From Pseudomonadota bacterium (lineage in GTDB: Bacteria > Pseudomonadota > Gammaproteobacteria > Burkholderiales > Burkholderiaceae_C), in contig JADFIG010000001.1 in NCBI GenBank assembly GCA_022566735.1, positions 186,001 through 250,000 on the forward strand: DNA of 64,000 nucleotides, given 5' to 3'. The notes under the pieces were generated by a model that ran no database searches, was not told where the DNA came from, and was given only the letters and a program-made list of their open reading frames with translations. A program made the translations under genes and the position numbers. Shown here one piece after another: positions 34,135 to 42,678 of this stretch (positions are counted from its first letter, which is position 1; each line of letters starts with the position of its first letter).

Positions 34135-34794
34135 ATGGATTCGATTTCCTGGCACCTGCGCATGCTGCGGCACATGGCTGTGGCCACGCTGCTGACGGCG
34201 CTGACGGGTGCGTGGGGCGTGCGAGGCGCGGCCCCCGGGGTGGGGCCGGCGGGCTGCACGGGCGGACAGGCCTGCGCCGCCACGCTGGAAGGGCAGGACT
34301 TCGCCGACACCGCCGTGCTCTCGGAGCGCACCCTGCGCCTCAACGGCCTGGGGCTGCGCGGTGTGGCCTGGATCAAGGCCTTCGTGGCGGGCCTCTACCT
34401 GCCCGCACCCACGCGCGACAGCGTGCAGGTGCTCACCATGCCGGGGCCCAAGCGCCTGCGCCTGAAGATCATGCTGGACGCGCCCAGCCACGAGCTCACC
34501 AAGTCCCTGACCAGCCGCATCGCCCGCAACGAGACCGAGGCCGCCCAGGCCCAGATGGAGGAGCGCCTGAGCCACCTGGCCGGCCACCTCGACAGCATGG
34601 GCGAGTTGCACGTGGGCGACACCGTGGACATCGACTTCATGCCCGAGCGCGGCATCGTCCTGCGCCTCAACGAGCGCCCGGTCGGCACCCCTGTGGCGGG
34701 CGAAGACCTCTACCGCTCCGTGCTCAAGATCTTCGTCGGCGATCGCCCCGTGGACAAGCGCCTCAAGGAGGGCCTGTTGCGTGGCGGGGTCTGA
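34135..34794 (+). CDS. chalcone isomerase-like periplasmic protein
   Basis: 219-aa exported protein of the bacterial chalcone isomerase-like family. N-terminal signal peptide (MLRHMAVATLLTALTGAWGVRGAA); the core begins LEGQDFADTAVLSERTLRLNGLGLRGVAWIKAFVAGLYL, a pattern characteristic of this family, followed by RLRLKIMLDAPSHELTKSL and DTVDIDFMPERGIVLRLN. Function in bacteria is unknown, and real chalcone isomerase activity is not expected. Start ATG 34135, preceded by AAGGA ~12 nt upstream. It overlaps the xerD GTG start by 14 nt, so the two are co-translated. Confidence 0.82.
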   Translation: MDSISWHLRMLRHMAVATLLTALTGAWGVRGAAPGVGPAGCTGGQACAATLEGQDFADTAVLSERTLRLNGLGLRGVAWIKAFVAGLYLPAPTRDSVQVLTMPGPKRLRLKIMLDAPSHELTKSLTSRIARNETEAAQAQMEERLSHLAGHLDSMGELHVGDTVDIDFMPERGIVLRLNERPVGTPVAGEDLYRSVLKIFVGDRPVDKRLKEGLLRGGV

Positions 34795-35734
34795 CGCGGA
34801 CGAGGCAGGCCGCGACCCGCACCTCGATCGCTTCATCGACGTGCTCTGGCTGGAAGATGGCCTGAGCGCCAACACCCTGGCCGCTTACCGCCGCGACCTC
34901 GGCGCCCTGGCCGGCTGGCTGCGCGAACATGGCGGCGCGACGCTGGTGCAGGCCCGGGAGACCGATGTCCACGGCTACATGGCAGCGCGCCATGCCGAGT
35001 CCCGGCCCTCCTCGGTGGGACGGCGGCTGAGCGTCTTCCGGCGCTTTTTCCGCTGGGCTGTCCGCGAGGGCCTGTGCACCGAGGACCCGACCCTGCGCAT
35101 GGAAGCCCCCCGCCAGCGCATGCGCCTGCCGGGCACGCTCACCGAAGACCAGGTCGAGCGCCTGCTGGCCGCCCCCGAGGTGCTGGACATGCTCGGCCTG
35201 CGCGACCGCGCCATGCTGGAGTTGCTCTATGCCAGCGGCTTGCGCGTGAGCGAACTGGTCGGCCTGCGCACCGTGCAACTGGGCCTGAGCGAAGGCGTGT
35301 TGCGCGTCACCGGCAAGGGCAGCAAGGAGCGCCTGGTGCCCTTCGGCCAGGAGGCAGGAGAGTGGCTGCAGCGCTACCTCGACGAGGCCCGCGGCCTGAT
35401 CCTGGGCGAGCGGGTCAGCGAGGCGCTGTTCGTCACCTCGCAGGGCCAGGGCATGTCCCGCCAGATGTTCTGGAAGCTGATCCGCAAGTACGCCATCCTC
35501 GCGGGCATCACCCAGCACCTGTCGCCGCACACCTTGCGCCACGCCTTCGCCACCCACCTGCTCAACCACGGCGCCGACCTGCGCGTGGTCCAGATGCTGC
35601 TGGGGCACGCCGACATCTCGACCACCCAGGTCTACACCCACGTCGCGCGCGAACGCCTGCGCCAGCTGCATGCCCAGCACCACCCGCGCGGGGGCGAGGC
35701 AGGCAGCAGCGGCGCTGCGGACCCCGGCGCCTGA
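34781..35734 (+). CDS. xerD: site-specific tyrosine recombinase XerD
   Basis: 317-aa tyrosine recombinase acting with XerC at dif to resolve chromosome dimers. The N-terminal SAM-like core-binding domain (~15-105, FIDVLWLEDGLSANTLAAYRRDL) is complete. The catalytic domain carries Arg in YASGLRVSELVGL, Lys in GKGSKERLVPFG, HTLRHAFATHLLNHG (His-x-x-Arg), GHADISTTQVYTHV (His and nucleophile Tyr). GTG start at 34781 overlaps the previous gene. High similarity to housekeeping XerD motifs and absence of nearby mobile genes argue against a phage integrase. It converges with the DUF455 gene with a 1-bp gap. Confidence 0.93.
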   Translation: MAGSDADEAGRDPHLDRFIDVLWLEDGLSANTLAAYRRDLGALAGWLREHGGATLVQARETDVHGYMAARHAESRPSSVGRRLSVFRRFFRWAVREGLCTEDPTLRMEAPRQRMRLPGTLTEDQVERLLAAPEVLDMLGLRDRAMLELLYASGLRVSELVGLRTVQLGLSEGVLRVTGKGSKERLVPFGQEAGEWLQRYLDEARGLILGERVSEALFVTSQGQGMSRQMFWKLIRKYAILAGITQHLSPHTLRHAFATHLLNHGADLRVVQMLLGHADISTTQVYTHVARERLRQLHAQHHPRGGEAGSSGAADPGA

Positions 35735-35735
35735 G

Positions 35736-36602
35736 TCAGTCCACGCCGAGCAGGAAGGCCATTTCGGCGTCGGTGAAGCCTGCGGCCTTGCGGGCCGCCT
35801 CGTTGAAGGGCGGCCGCAGCCGCGGGACCTCGTACTGCGTCACCAGCTGCGGGTAGAGCGTCACCGCATCCAGCCCGCGGGCCTGGCACAGGTGGTGGAA
35901 CCAGCGGTTGCCGATGGCCACGTGCCCGACCTCGTCGCGCAGGATGATGTCCAGGATGCCCACCGCCGCGGCGTCGCCCGCCCGGGTGAGCTTGTCTTGG
36001 ATGAGCGGTGTCGCGTCCAGACCGCGGGCCTCCAGGGTGCGGGGCACCAGGGCCATGCGCGCCACGACGTCCTCGCGCGTTTTCTCGCACATGCCCCACA
36101 GGCCATCGTGCGCGTCGAAGTCCCCGTAATCGAAACCCAGCGTCTGCAAGTGCGCGCGCAGCAGGCCGAAGTGCAGGGCCTCTTCACTGGCCACGCGCAG
36201 CCAGTCGCGGTAGAAGTCGGTGGGCATGCCGGCGAAGCGCCAGACCGCGTCCAGCGCCAGGTTGATGGCATTGAACTCGATGTGGCAGATGGCGTGCAGC
36301 AGCGCGGCGCGCCCCTCCAGCGTGAAGGGGCTGCGCGAGGGCACCTGCTTGGCCGGCACCAGGGCGGGCCGGGGAGGGCGGCCGGGCATGGCCGCCGTCT
36401 GTGCGGGGCTCAGGCCGATGGCTTCGTCGCGCCAGCCAGGAGGCAGGGTGGCTGCGGTGGCGGGTTCGGTGCCCGTCTCGGTGGGCGGACCGCCGTGGGC
36501 CCACAGCGGCGACATCGCCTCGTGCAAAGCCCGGGCGGCCCCGGCTTTCAGTGCCGGGTCGGGCTGCAGCAGGATCTCAAGGGCTCGGTGGCGGGGGGAC
36601 AT
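35736..36602 (-). CDS. DUF455 ferritin-like diiron protein
   Basis: 288-aa member of DUF455 (COG2833), a ferritin-like family. The ligand set expected of a carboxylate-bridged diiron centre is visible: Glu109 (HIEFNAINL), Glu141-xx-His144 (SEEALHFG), Glu191 (TLEARGL) and Glu224-xx-His227 (RDEVGHVAIG). The N-terminal ~80 residues are Pro-rich and variable, with QVPSRSPFTLEGRAALLHAI leading into the core. Related to the MiaE-like hydroxylase branch of the fold, but no substrate is established. Stands alone between xerD and uppP. Confidence 0.85.
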   Translation of the reverse strand: MSPRHRALEILLQPDPALKAGAARALHEAMSPLWAHGGPPTETGTEPATAATLPPGWRDEAIGLSPAQTAAMPGRPPRPALVPAKQVPSRSPFTLEGRAALLHAICHIEFNAINLALDAVWRFAGMPTDFYRDWLRVASEEALHFGLLRAHLQTLGFDYGDFDAHDGLWGMCEKTREDVVARMALVPRTLEARGLDATPLIQDKLTRAGDAAAVGILDIILRDEVGHVAIGNRWFHHLCQARGLDAVTLYPQLVTQYEVPRLRPPFNEAARKAAGFTDAEMAFLLGVD

Positions 36603-36682
36603 GTGCGGATTGTCGCGCGTGTCCGCCCACGCCGACCCGCCCGGCTCGACCTGCTGGCGCCGACCCGCTCACCCTGACCCGC

Positions 36683-36724
36683 TCACTCCGACCAGTTCAC
36701 TCCGACCAGTTCACTCCGACCAGT
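36683..36724. repeat. 14-bp tandem repeat spanning the uppP stop codon
   Basis: Three perfect copies of a 14-bp unit (TTCACTCCGACCAG, allowing the first base to differ at the edge) run from 36683 to 36724, with degenerate copies just left (CCGCTCACCCTGACC). The right-most copy includes the uppP stop codon and encodes the C-terminal WSE; the others repeat the end of the coding sequence downstream of the stop, suggesting slipped-strand duplication. Confidence 0.85.
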
Positions 36725-37556
36725 TCACCCAGCCGAAGTGGGCCGACACCAGGATCAGCACCCCGAAGGCGATGCGGTACCAGGCGAAGGGGATGAAGCT
36801 GTGGCTGGAGACGTAGCGGATCAGCCAGCGCACGCACACCCAGGCTGACAGGAAGGCGAAGAACAGGCCGACCATGAACAACGGCAGGTCGGTGGCCGAC
36901 AGCAGGGCGCGATCCTTGTAGAGGCTGTAGACGCCCGCGCCCACCAGCGTGGGGATGCCCAGGAAGAAGCTGTAGTCGGTTGCGGCCTTGCGCGACAGGC
37001 CCATCAGCATGCCGCCGATGATGGTCGCGCCGGAGCGGCTGGTGCCGGGCACCAGGGCCAGGCACTGCACCAGGCCGACCTTGAACGCGTCCATCAGCGT
37101 CAGGTCATCGACCGTTTCGACACGGGCGCGTGGCGAGCGCGCGGCGATGCGCTCGGCCACCAGGATGATCAGGCCGCCCAGGATGAAGGTGCTGGCCACC
37201 ACCGTGGCGTTGAACAGGTAGGCCTTGACCAGCTTGCCCACGGCCAGGCCGATGACCACCGCCGGCAGGAAGCCGACCAGCACATTCACGGTGAAACGCT
37301 GCGCCTTGGGGTCCGATCCCAGGCCGGTCAGCGTGTCGCGGATGCGCTGCAGGTAGACCAGGATGACGGCGAAGATGGCACCGGTCTGGATGGCGATCTC
37401 GAAGACCTTGGCCTTCTCGCTGCCCGCGGACTGGGCGAACTGCAGCAGCGTGTTCGCCAGGATGAGGTGGCCTGTGCTGGAAATGGGCAGGAACTCGGTC
37501 AAGCCTTCCACGATGCCCATCAGGGCGGCTTTGAAGAACAACACCACGTCCACCAC
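36711..37556 (-). CDS. uppP: undecaprenyl-diphosphate phosphatase
   Basis: 281-aa integral membrane phosphatase (UppP/BacA) that recycles undecaprenyl pyrophosphate to the monophosphate carrier for peptidoglycan and O-antigen synthesis; it gives low-level bacitracin resistance. Both signature loops are present: [19 protein letters not shown] near the N-terminus and [23 protein letters not shown], with Arg/Ser/Glu catalytic residues. About eight TM helices. The start is GTG 37556 with GGAGG 5 nt upstream; the ORF-track extension to 37616 is not hydrophobic and lacks support. The stop lies inside a 14-bp tandem repeat. Divergent from selO. Confidence 0.93.
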   Translation of the reverse strand: MVDVVLFFKAALMGIVEGLTEFLPISSTGHLILANTLLQFAQSAGSEKAKVFEIAIQTGAIFAVILVYLQRIRDTLTGLGSDPKAQRFTVNVLVGFLPAVVIGLAVGKLVKAYLFNATVVASTFILGGLIILVAERIAARSPRARVETVDDLTLMDAFKVGLVQCLALVPGTSRSGATIIGGMLMGLSRKAATDYSFFLGIPTLVGAGVYSLYKDRALLSATDLPLFMVGLFFAFLSAWVCVRWLIRYVSSHSFIPFAWYRIAFGVLILVSAHFGWVNWSE

Positions 37557-37685
37557 GAACCTCCAGCAAACGGCTTGCGCCGACACACGAACGAGCGCGC
37601 ATCTTAGGCGAGGCACATGTCAGTGCATCCGTCACGAAGGCCCCACGGCGCCCCGGGGACAGGGGGCTTGTCTACACTGCGCCAC

Positions 37686-39341
37686 ATGTCCATCCCTTCT
37701 GCCGCGCGCACCGACGCGTCTTCACACAACTTTGCCGAGCCAGGCTGGGCCCCGCCAGCGTCGGCCTGGGTGAACCGTTTTGCGCACTTCAGTCACGACA
37801 GCGCCCAGCGCCGCGAGGTGCCCCTGGGCACCGCCTTGCTGGGCGATCCGCTGCCGAACCCGCGCTGGGTGGCCACCAGCGAAACCCTGGCGCGCGAGCT
37901 CGGCTGGCCCGCAGGCTGGCAGGATGGGCAGGCGCTGCAGGTGTTCAGCGGCAACGCTGTCTGGCCGGGCATGTCGCCCATGGCCACGGTCTATTCAGGC
38001 CACCAGTTCGGCCAATGGGCGGGGCAGCTGGGCGACGGGCGGGCGCTGCTGCTGGGCGAGATCGACAGCCCCGCCGGTCCGCAGGAGGTGCAGCTCAAGG
38101 GCGCCGGCATGACGCCGTACTCCCGCCGTGCCGATGGCCGCGCCGTGCTGCGCTCCAGCATCCGCGAGTTCCTCTGCAGCGAGGCCATGCACGCCCTGGG
38201 CATCCCGACCACGCGCGCCCTGGCGCTGACGGCCTCGCCGGAGCCGGTGCGCCGCGAGACCCTGGAAACCGCCGCGGTGGTCACGCGCGTGGCCCCCAGC
38301 TTCATCCGCTTCGGCCATTTCGAGCACTTCGCGCACAGCGGCCGCCCGCGCCACCACGAGGCCCTGGCCGCGCTGCTGGATTTCGTCATCACCCACCACT
38401 TTCCCCACCTGAAAGAGCCGCCCCAGCCCGCCGCTCCGCCTGCGTTGGCCCTGCTGGGCGACGTGGTGCGGCGCACCGCCGAGCTCATGGCGGCCTGGCA
38501 ATCGGTGGGCTTCTGCCACGGGGTCATGAACACGGACAACATGTCCATCCTGGGGCTGACCATCGACTACGGCCCCTTCGGCTTCCTGGATGTGTTCGAC
38601 CCCGAGCACATCTGCAACCACTCCGACCCCCAGGGCCGCTACAGCTGGAACAACCAGCCGCAGATCGGCTACTGGAACCTGCGTGCCCTGGCGCAAGCCC
38701 TGCTGCCTTTGCTCCCCGGCGCGGAGGAAGGGGCGCAGGGGGCGCAGGAGGGGGCGCAGGAGGGGGCGCAGGAGGGGGCGCAGGAGGGGGCGCAGGCGCT
38801 CACCGAGGTGCTGCGCACCTACGAGCAGCGCTTCCCGCAGGCCATGAACGCCCGCTGGCGCGCCAAGCTGGGCCTGCAGGCCGAGCGCGAGGAAGACAGC
38901 GAACTCGCCCTCGACTTCCTGCGCCTGCTGGCTGCCGGGCGGGTGGACTTCACCATCGCCTTCCGGCGGCTCAGCGCCTTCGTGGCCGAGTTGCCGCCCG
39001 GGCAGGCTGGCGCCGACCCGCGCAACGCGCCGCTGCGCGACCTCTTCCTGGACCGCCCCGCCTTCGACGCCTGGGCGACGCGCTACCAGCAGCGCCTGCG
39101 CGCCGAGGGCAGCGTGGACGCCGAGCGTGCCGCGCGCATGCGCCGCGTCAACCCGGTCTACGTGCTGCGCAACCACCTGGCCGAAGTCGCCATCCGCCAG
39201 GCGCAGCGCGGCGACGACAGCGAGGTGCAGCGCCTGCACCGCCTGCTGCAGCGCCCCTTCGACGAGCAGCCCGGCTGCGAGGCCGAGGCCGACTTCCCGC
39301 CCGACTGGGCGCAATCCATCGAGGTGTCCTGTTCATCATGA
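37686..39341 (+). CDS. selO: protein adenylyltransferase SelO (YdiU)
   Basis: 551-aa SelO pseudokinase, which AMPylates Ser/Thr/Tyr of target proteins and protects from oxidative stress. Motifs: [56 protein letters not shown], and [25 protein letters not shown] with the metal-binding Asn/Asp. Family length is ~480-520 aa; the excess comes from an inserted in-frame tandem repeat (GAQE units, ~residues 348-370). Start ATG 37686. The terminal TGA overlaps the msrB ATG (ATGA), coupling the two oxidative-stress genes, an association reported elsewhere in bacteria. Confidence 0.93.
   Translation: MSIPSAARTDASSHNFAEPGWAPPASAWVNRFAHFSHDSAQRREVPLGTALLGDPLPNPRWVATSETLARELGWPAGWQDGQALQVFSGNAVWPGMSPMATVYSGHQFGQWAGQLGDGRALLLGEIDSPAGPQEVQLKGAGMTPYSRRADGRAVLRSSIREFLCSEAMHALGIPTTRALALTASPEPVRRETLETAAVVTRVAPSFIRFGHFEHFAHSGRPRHHEALAALLDFVITHHFPHLKEPPQPAAPPALALLGDVVRRTAELMAAWQSVGFCHGVMNTDNMSILGLTIDYGPFGFLDVFDPEHICNHSDPQGRYSWNNQPQIGYWNLRALAQALLPLLPGAEEGAQGAQEGAQEGAQEGAQEGAQALTEVLRTYEQRFPQAMNARWRAKLGLQAEREEDSELALDFLRLLAAGRVDFTIAFRRLSAFVAELPPGQAGADPRNAPLRDLFLDRPAFDAWATRYQQRLRAEGSVDAERAARMRRVNPVYVLRNHLAEVAIRQAQRGDDSEVQRLHRLLQRPFDEQPGCEAEADFPPDWAQSIEVSCSS
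38730..38795. repeat. in-frame 12-bp tandem repeat inside selO
   Basis: A 12-bp unit GGGGCGCAGGAG occurs four times perfectly (38739-38786), flanked by partial copies (from 38730 and to 38795). Because 12 is a multiple of three, copy changes keep the frame; it encodes Gly-Ala-Gln-Glu units. Lies between conserved SelO blocks, probably in a surface loop. Confidence 0.9.
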
Positions 39342-39757
39342 GCGACCATCCCGTCCAGAAGACCGACGCCGAATGGCGCGAGCAACTCACCGCGCCCGAG
39401 CGTGAGCCCTTGACCTACCGCGTCACCCGCCAGGCCGCCACCGAGCCGCCGTTCAGCGGCCGTTACTGGGATCACTTCGAGCCTGGCAGCTACCGCTGCG
39501 TCTGCTGTGGCGTCCATTTGTTCAATGCCGACACCAAGTTCGACGCCGGCTGCGGCTGGCCCAGCTACTGGCAGCCCGCGGCCGACGACCTCATCGAGTA
39601 CGTGCGCGACACCAGCCACGGCATGATTCGCACCGAGGTCCGCTGCAAGCACTGCGGCGCCCACCTCGGCCACGTCTTCGACGACGGCCCCCAACCCACG
39701 GGGGACCGCTACTGCATCAACTCCGCCGCGATAGACTTCCAGCCGGCTTCCCGCTGA
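39338..39757 (+). CDS. msrB: peptide-methionine (R)-S-oxide reductase
   Basis: 139-aa MsrB that reduces methionine-R-sulfoxide in proteins. Zinc-binding CxxC pairs are seen as CVCCGVHLF and CKHCGAHLG; the substrate-binding region is [13 protein letters not shown]; the catalytic cysteine is in [13 protein letters not shown]. The ORF track places it at the end of a long shadow frame; the true start is ATG 39338, which overlaps the selO stop (ATGA). No signal peptide, so cytoplasmic. yciB follows 12 bp later in the same direction. Confidence 0.95.
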   Translation: MSDHPVQKTDAEWREQLTAPEREPLTYRVTRQAATEPPFSGRYWDHFEPGSYRCVCCGVHLFNADTKFDAGCGWPSYWQPAADDLIEYVRDTSHGMIRTEVRCKHCGAHLGHVFDDGPQPTGDRYCINSAAIDFQPASR

Positions 39758-39769
39758 ACACCCCTGCCC

Positions 39770-40405
39770 ATGAAAATCTTCTTCGACCTGCTGCCCGTCA
39801 TCCTGTTCTTTGCCAGCTACCACTGGGCCAGCGCCCACAAGGAGCTGGTGGCCCAGGGGTTGACCCAGCACCTGGGCTTTGCGGTGTCCGGCGGCGTGGT
39901 CGGCCTCACCGAGGCGCCCACCCTGCTGGCCACGGTGGTCGTGATCGTCGCCACCGTGCTGCAGATCGTGGTGCTCAAGGCCCTGCGCAAGCCGGTCGAC
40001 AAGATGCTGTGGGCCGGGCTGGTCATCGTGGTGGTGCTCGGCGGCCTGACGCTGTGGTTCCACGACGAGCGCTTCATCAAATGGAAGCCCACGCTGATCT
40101 ACTGGATGATGTCGGCCGGCTTCCTCGTCACCGAGATCCTGCTGGGCCGCAAGATGCTGCGCCAGATGATGGGCGGGCAGATCGAGGCGCCTGACGCCGT
40201 GTGGCGCAGCCTGGGCTGGGCCTGGGTGCTGTTCTTCGCCGGCATGGGCGTGCTCAACCTGTACGTGGCCTTCAACTTCGCCACCGACACCTGGGTGAGC
40301 TTCAAGATGTGGGGCAGCCTGGGCTTGACACTGGCCTTCACGCTGGCGCAAGGTGTCTACCTCAGCAAACACGTGCAGCCCGTCGAGGCGGGGGGCTCGC
40401 AATGA
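39770..40405 (+). CDS. yciB: inner membrane-spanning protein YciB (septation protein A)
   Basis: 211-aa integral membrane protein of the IspZ/YciB family, implicated in septation and envelope integrity. Five or six TM helices, beginning FFDLLPVILFFASYHWA, with family segments WFHDERFIKWKPTLIYWMMSAGFLV and WGSLGLTLAFTLAQGVYLSKHV. Length equals the typical ~180-210 aa. It overlaps bolA by 4 bp (ATGA), and follows msrB by 12 bp, so selO-msrB-yciB-bolA may form one transcript. Confidence 0.92.
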   Translation: MKIFFDLLPVILFFASYHWASAHKELVAQGLTQHLGFAVSGGVVGLTEAPTLLATVVVIVATVLQIVVLKALRKPVDKMLWAGLVIVVVLGGLTLWFHDERFIKWKPTLIYWMMSAGFLVTEILLGRKMLRQMMGGQIEAPDAVWRSLGWAWVLFFAGMGVLNLYVAFNFATDTWVSFKMWGSLGLTLAFTLAQGVYLSKHVQPVEAGGSQ

Positions 40406-40710
40406 GCACCACGAACCTGAGCGCCGCCAACCGCGCGGCCGAGCCGGTGTCGGCCGCCGAGATGGAAGCCGTGCTGCGCGCCGCCCTGCAGCCCGACTTC
40501 ATCGCCGTCCAGGACGACACCGCCGCCCACCGGGGCCATGCCGGCCACAGCGGTGCGGACTTCGGCACCCATTTTTCCCTGCAGATCCGTGCAGCCTGTT
40601 TCTCCGGTTTGTCACACGTTCAGCGACATCGCCTTGTGTATGATGCCCTGCGCGACCTGATGCCCCGTGGGGTGCATGCCCTGGCGATCAAGGCCGAGCC
40701 CACCTCCTGA
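40402..40710 (+). CDS. bolA: BolA family protein
   Basis: 102-aa BolA-like protein. The fold's helix-turn-helix-like core is seen in MEAVLRAALQPDFIAVQDDTAAHRGHAGHSGADFGTHFSLQIRAA, with conserved His residues, followed by FSGLSHVQRHRLVYDALRDLMPRGVHALAIKA, the family signature. BolA proteins bind monothiol glutaredoxins and act in iron-sulfur handling and morphology. Start ATG 40402 overlaps the yciB stop; the ORF-track frame begins too far upstream. A parvulin-type PPIase gene follows 46 bp downstream. Confidence 0.9.
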   Translation: MSTTNLSAANRAAEPVSAAEMEAVLRAALQPDFIAVQDDTAAHRGHAGHSGADFGTHFSLQIRAACFSGLSHVQRHRLVYDALRDLMPRGVHALAIKAEPTS

Positions 40711-40756
40711 TCCCATCCCTTTCGCCATCCTTTTCCGCTTTAGCGCTTTGCTCAAC

Positions 40757-41581
40757 ATGAAGACTTCCCGTCACGTCAAGGCTGCCCTGCTGGCCGCTTC
40801 GCTGTCGCTGGCCGCTCCGCTGGTCTCGGCCCAGAACATCGCCATCGTCAATGGCAAGGCCGTGCCCAAGGCCCGCGTCGACGCCATGATCGAGCAGATC
40901 GTGAAGTCGCCCCAGCAGCCCGGTCAGCCCCCGCTGGCCCGCAGCCCCGAGCTGGAACAGAAGGTCAAGGACGAGATCGTGCTGCGCGAGATCTTCATCC
41001 AGGAAGCCGAACGCCGCAGCCTGCAGACCTCGTCCGACTACAAGAACCAGATGGAGCTGGCCCGCCAGTCCATCCTGATCCGCGCCCTGTTCCAGGACTT
41101 CGAGAAGAAGAACGGCACCACCGATGCCGAGGCCCGCGCCGAGTACGACAAGATCAAGGCGGCCAACGGCGACAAGGAATACCGCGCCCGCCACATCCTG
41201 GTCGAAAAGGAAGAAGACGCCAAGGCCCTGGTCGCCCAGCTCAAGGGTGGCGCCAAGTTCGAAGACCTGGCCAAGAAGAACTCCAAGGACCCCGGCTCCG
41301 CCGAAAACGGTGGCGACCTGGATTGGGCCAACCCCGGCAACTACGTGCCCGAGTTCTCGGCCGCGATGGTCAAGCTGAACAAGGGCGAGTTCACCGACAC
41401 CCCGGTGAAGTCGCAGTTCGGCTACCACATCATCAAGCTGGAAGACACCCGCGCGGTGCAGTTCCCGGCCTTCGACGACGTCAAGGCCCAGATCATCCAG
41501 CGCAACAACCAGGCCAAGGCTGCCAAGTTCCGCGAAGAACTGAAGACCAAGGCCAAGACGGACTACAAGTTCTCGAACTGA
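40757..41581 (+). CDS. periplasmic parvulin-type peptidyl-prolyl isomerase
   Basis: 274-aa secreted PpiC/SurA-like foldase. Signal peptide MKTSRHVKAALLAASLSLAAPLVSA, cleaved after Ala25. An N-terminal chaperone-like helical region (~30-135, with VPKARVDAMIEQIVKS) precedes the rotamase domain (~140-245): YRARHILVEKEEDAKALVAQLKGGAKFEDLAKKNSKDPGSAENGGDLDWANPG, with FGYHIIKLED at the end. Highly charged and strongly codon-biased, suggesting abundance. Start ATG 40757 rather than 40667. It is followed by a strong intrinsic terminator. Confidence 0.93.
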   Translation: MKTSRHVKAALLAASLSLAAPLVSAQNIAIVNGKAVPKARVDAMIEQIVKSPQQPGQPPLARSPELEQKVKDEIVLREIFIQEAERRSLQTSSDYKNQMELARQSILIRALFQDFEKKNGTTDAEARAEYDKIKAANGDKEYRARHILVEKEEDAKALVAQLKGGAKFEDLAKKNSKDPGSAENGGDLDWANPGNYVPEFSAAMVKLNKGEFTDTPVKSQFGYHIIKLEDTRAVQFPAFDDVKAQIIQRNNQAKAAKFREELKTKAKTDYKFSN

Positions 41582-41634
41582 TCCGTCCGCGCACGCTGCC
41601 CAGGCCCTGAACAGGGGCCGAGGCACGAAAGGAA

Positions 41635-41671
41635 AAGGCAGGCCCGGAAATCTCCGGGGCCTGCCTTTTTT
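41635..41671. terminator. bidirectional intrinsic terminator
   Basis: AAGGCAGGCCC.GGA pairs with TCC.GGGGCCTGCCTT around a 4-nt loop, followed by a T-run (41665-41671) on the plus strand; on the minus strand the same stem is followed by TTTTCC. It separates the convergent PPIase and trmB genes. One of the clearest terminators in the window. Confidence 0.9.
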
Positions 41672-41712
41672 CATGGGGCTTCATGGGGCCGGGGCGCGTG
41701 CGCTTTCCGTGC

Positions 41713-42465
41713 TCAGTTGCGCTTGCGGAACACCAGGTCCCACACGCCATGGCCCAGGCGCAGGCCGCGGTTCTCGAACTTGGTCAGCGGCCGGTAGGCG
41801 GGCTTGTCGGCGTAGCCTTCGGCGGTGTTGGCCAACTGGGGCTCGGCCGACAGCACCGCCAGCATCTGCTGGGCATAGGGCTCCCAGTCGGTGGCGCAGT
41901 GCAGGTAGCCGCCAGGGGCCAGGTGCCTGACCAGCTCGGCCACGAAGGCCGGCTGCACCAGGCGGCGCTTGTTGTGCTTCTTCTTGTGCCAGGGGTCGGG
42001 GAAAAAGATGTGCACACCGGCCAGCGAGCCTTCGGGCACCATCTGCTTGAGCACCTCGACGGCGTCGTCCTGCACGATGCGCAGGTTGGTGAGGCCGCGC
42101 TCGCCGATCTGCTTGAGCAGGGCGCCGACGCCGGGTTCGTGCACCTCGCAGCCGATGAAATCGGTGTCGGGCAGCAGCTCGGCGATCTTGGCCGTGGCGT
42201 CGCCCATGCCGAAGCCGATCTCGAACACCACCGGGGCCTGGCGGCCGAAGGTGGCGACGAGATCGAGCGGCTGCGGCTTGAGCGGCAGCACGAACTTCGG
42301 GCCCAGCTCGGCCAGGGCGCGGGCCTGGCCCTCGGTGGTGCGGCCAGCACGCATCACGAAACTGCGGATGCTGCGCGGATGGGCCACGTCGGCAGGCGCC
42401 GACGCGGTGCCGGCGGGGGTGTCGCTGCCCTCGGGCAGGCAGTCTTTCTCGGAAGGCGAACTCAT
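41713..42465 (-). CDS. trmB: tRNA (guanine-N7-)-methyltransferase
   Basis: 250-aa SAM-dependent methyltransferase that forms 7-methylguanosine at position 46 of tRNA. Motifs: [34 protein letters not shown] (SAM-binding), [22 protein letters not shown] (substrate Asp/Pro-Trp motif) and [19 protein letters not shown] at the C-terminus. The N-terminal ~30 residues are low-complexity and variable. Monocistronic by appearance, converging on the PPIase terminator. Confidence 0.95.
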   Translation of the reverse strand: MSSPSEKDCLPEGSDTPAGTASAPADVAHPRSIRSFVMRAGRTTEGQARALAELGPKFVLPLKPQPLDLVATFGRQAPVVFEIGFGMGDATAKIAELLPDTDFIGCEVHEPGVGALLKQIGERGLTNLRIVQDDAVEVLKQMVPEGSLAGVHIFFPDPWHKKKHNKRRLVQPAFVAELVRHLAPGGYLHCATDWEPYAQQMLAVLSAEPQLANTAEGYADKPAYRPLTKFENRGLRLGHGVWDLVFRKRN

Positions 42466-42629
42466 GGCCGTATTTTAGGGCCGAGGGTCTGCCCGCAGGC
42501 GACGCACCGGGAGCGTGCAAAACGCGCGTGAACAAATTGGCCAAGTGCCTGGCGAGGACTGAAACTGGTTGTGTTTTCGCCGGCTCATTCTGCGATCCTG
42601 AAGACATGGACAGGGCCCTGCTCGCCCCG

Positions 42630-42653
42630 AGCACCAGCACCAGCACCAGCACC
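42630..42653. repeat. AGCACC hexanucleotide repeat, four copies
   Basis: Four perfect copies of AGCACC lie 26-49 bp before the start of the PEP-CTERM-like gene, i.e. in or near its 5' leader. Hexamer slippage here could alter promoter or ribosome-site spacing, though four copies are few. Confidence 0.75.
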
Positions 42654-42678
42654 CTGTGCAGTTGAAACGGAGGATCCC

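Noticed and set aside
34781-35734. XerD as a mobile-element integrase
   Set aside because: Housekeeping XerD motifs, length and gene context; no attachment site repeats or phage genes nearby.
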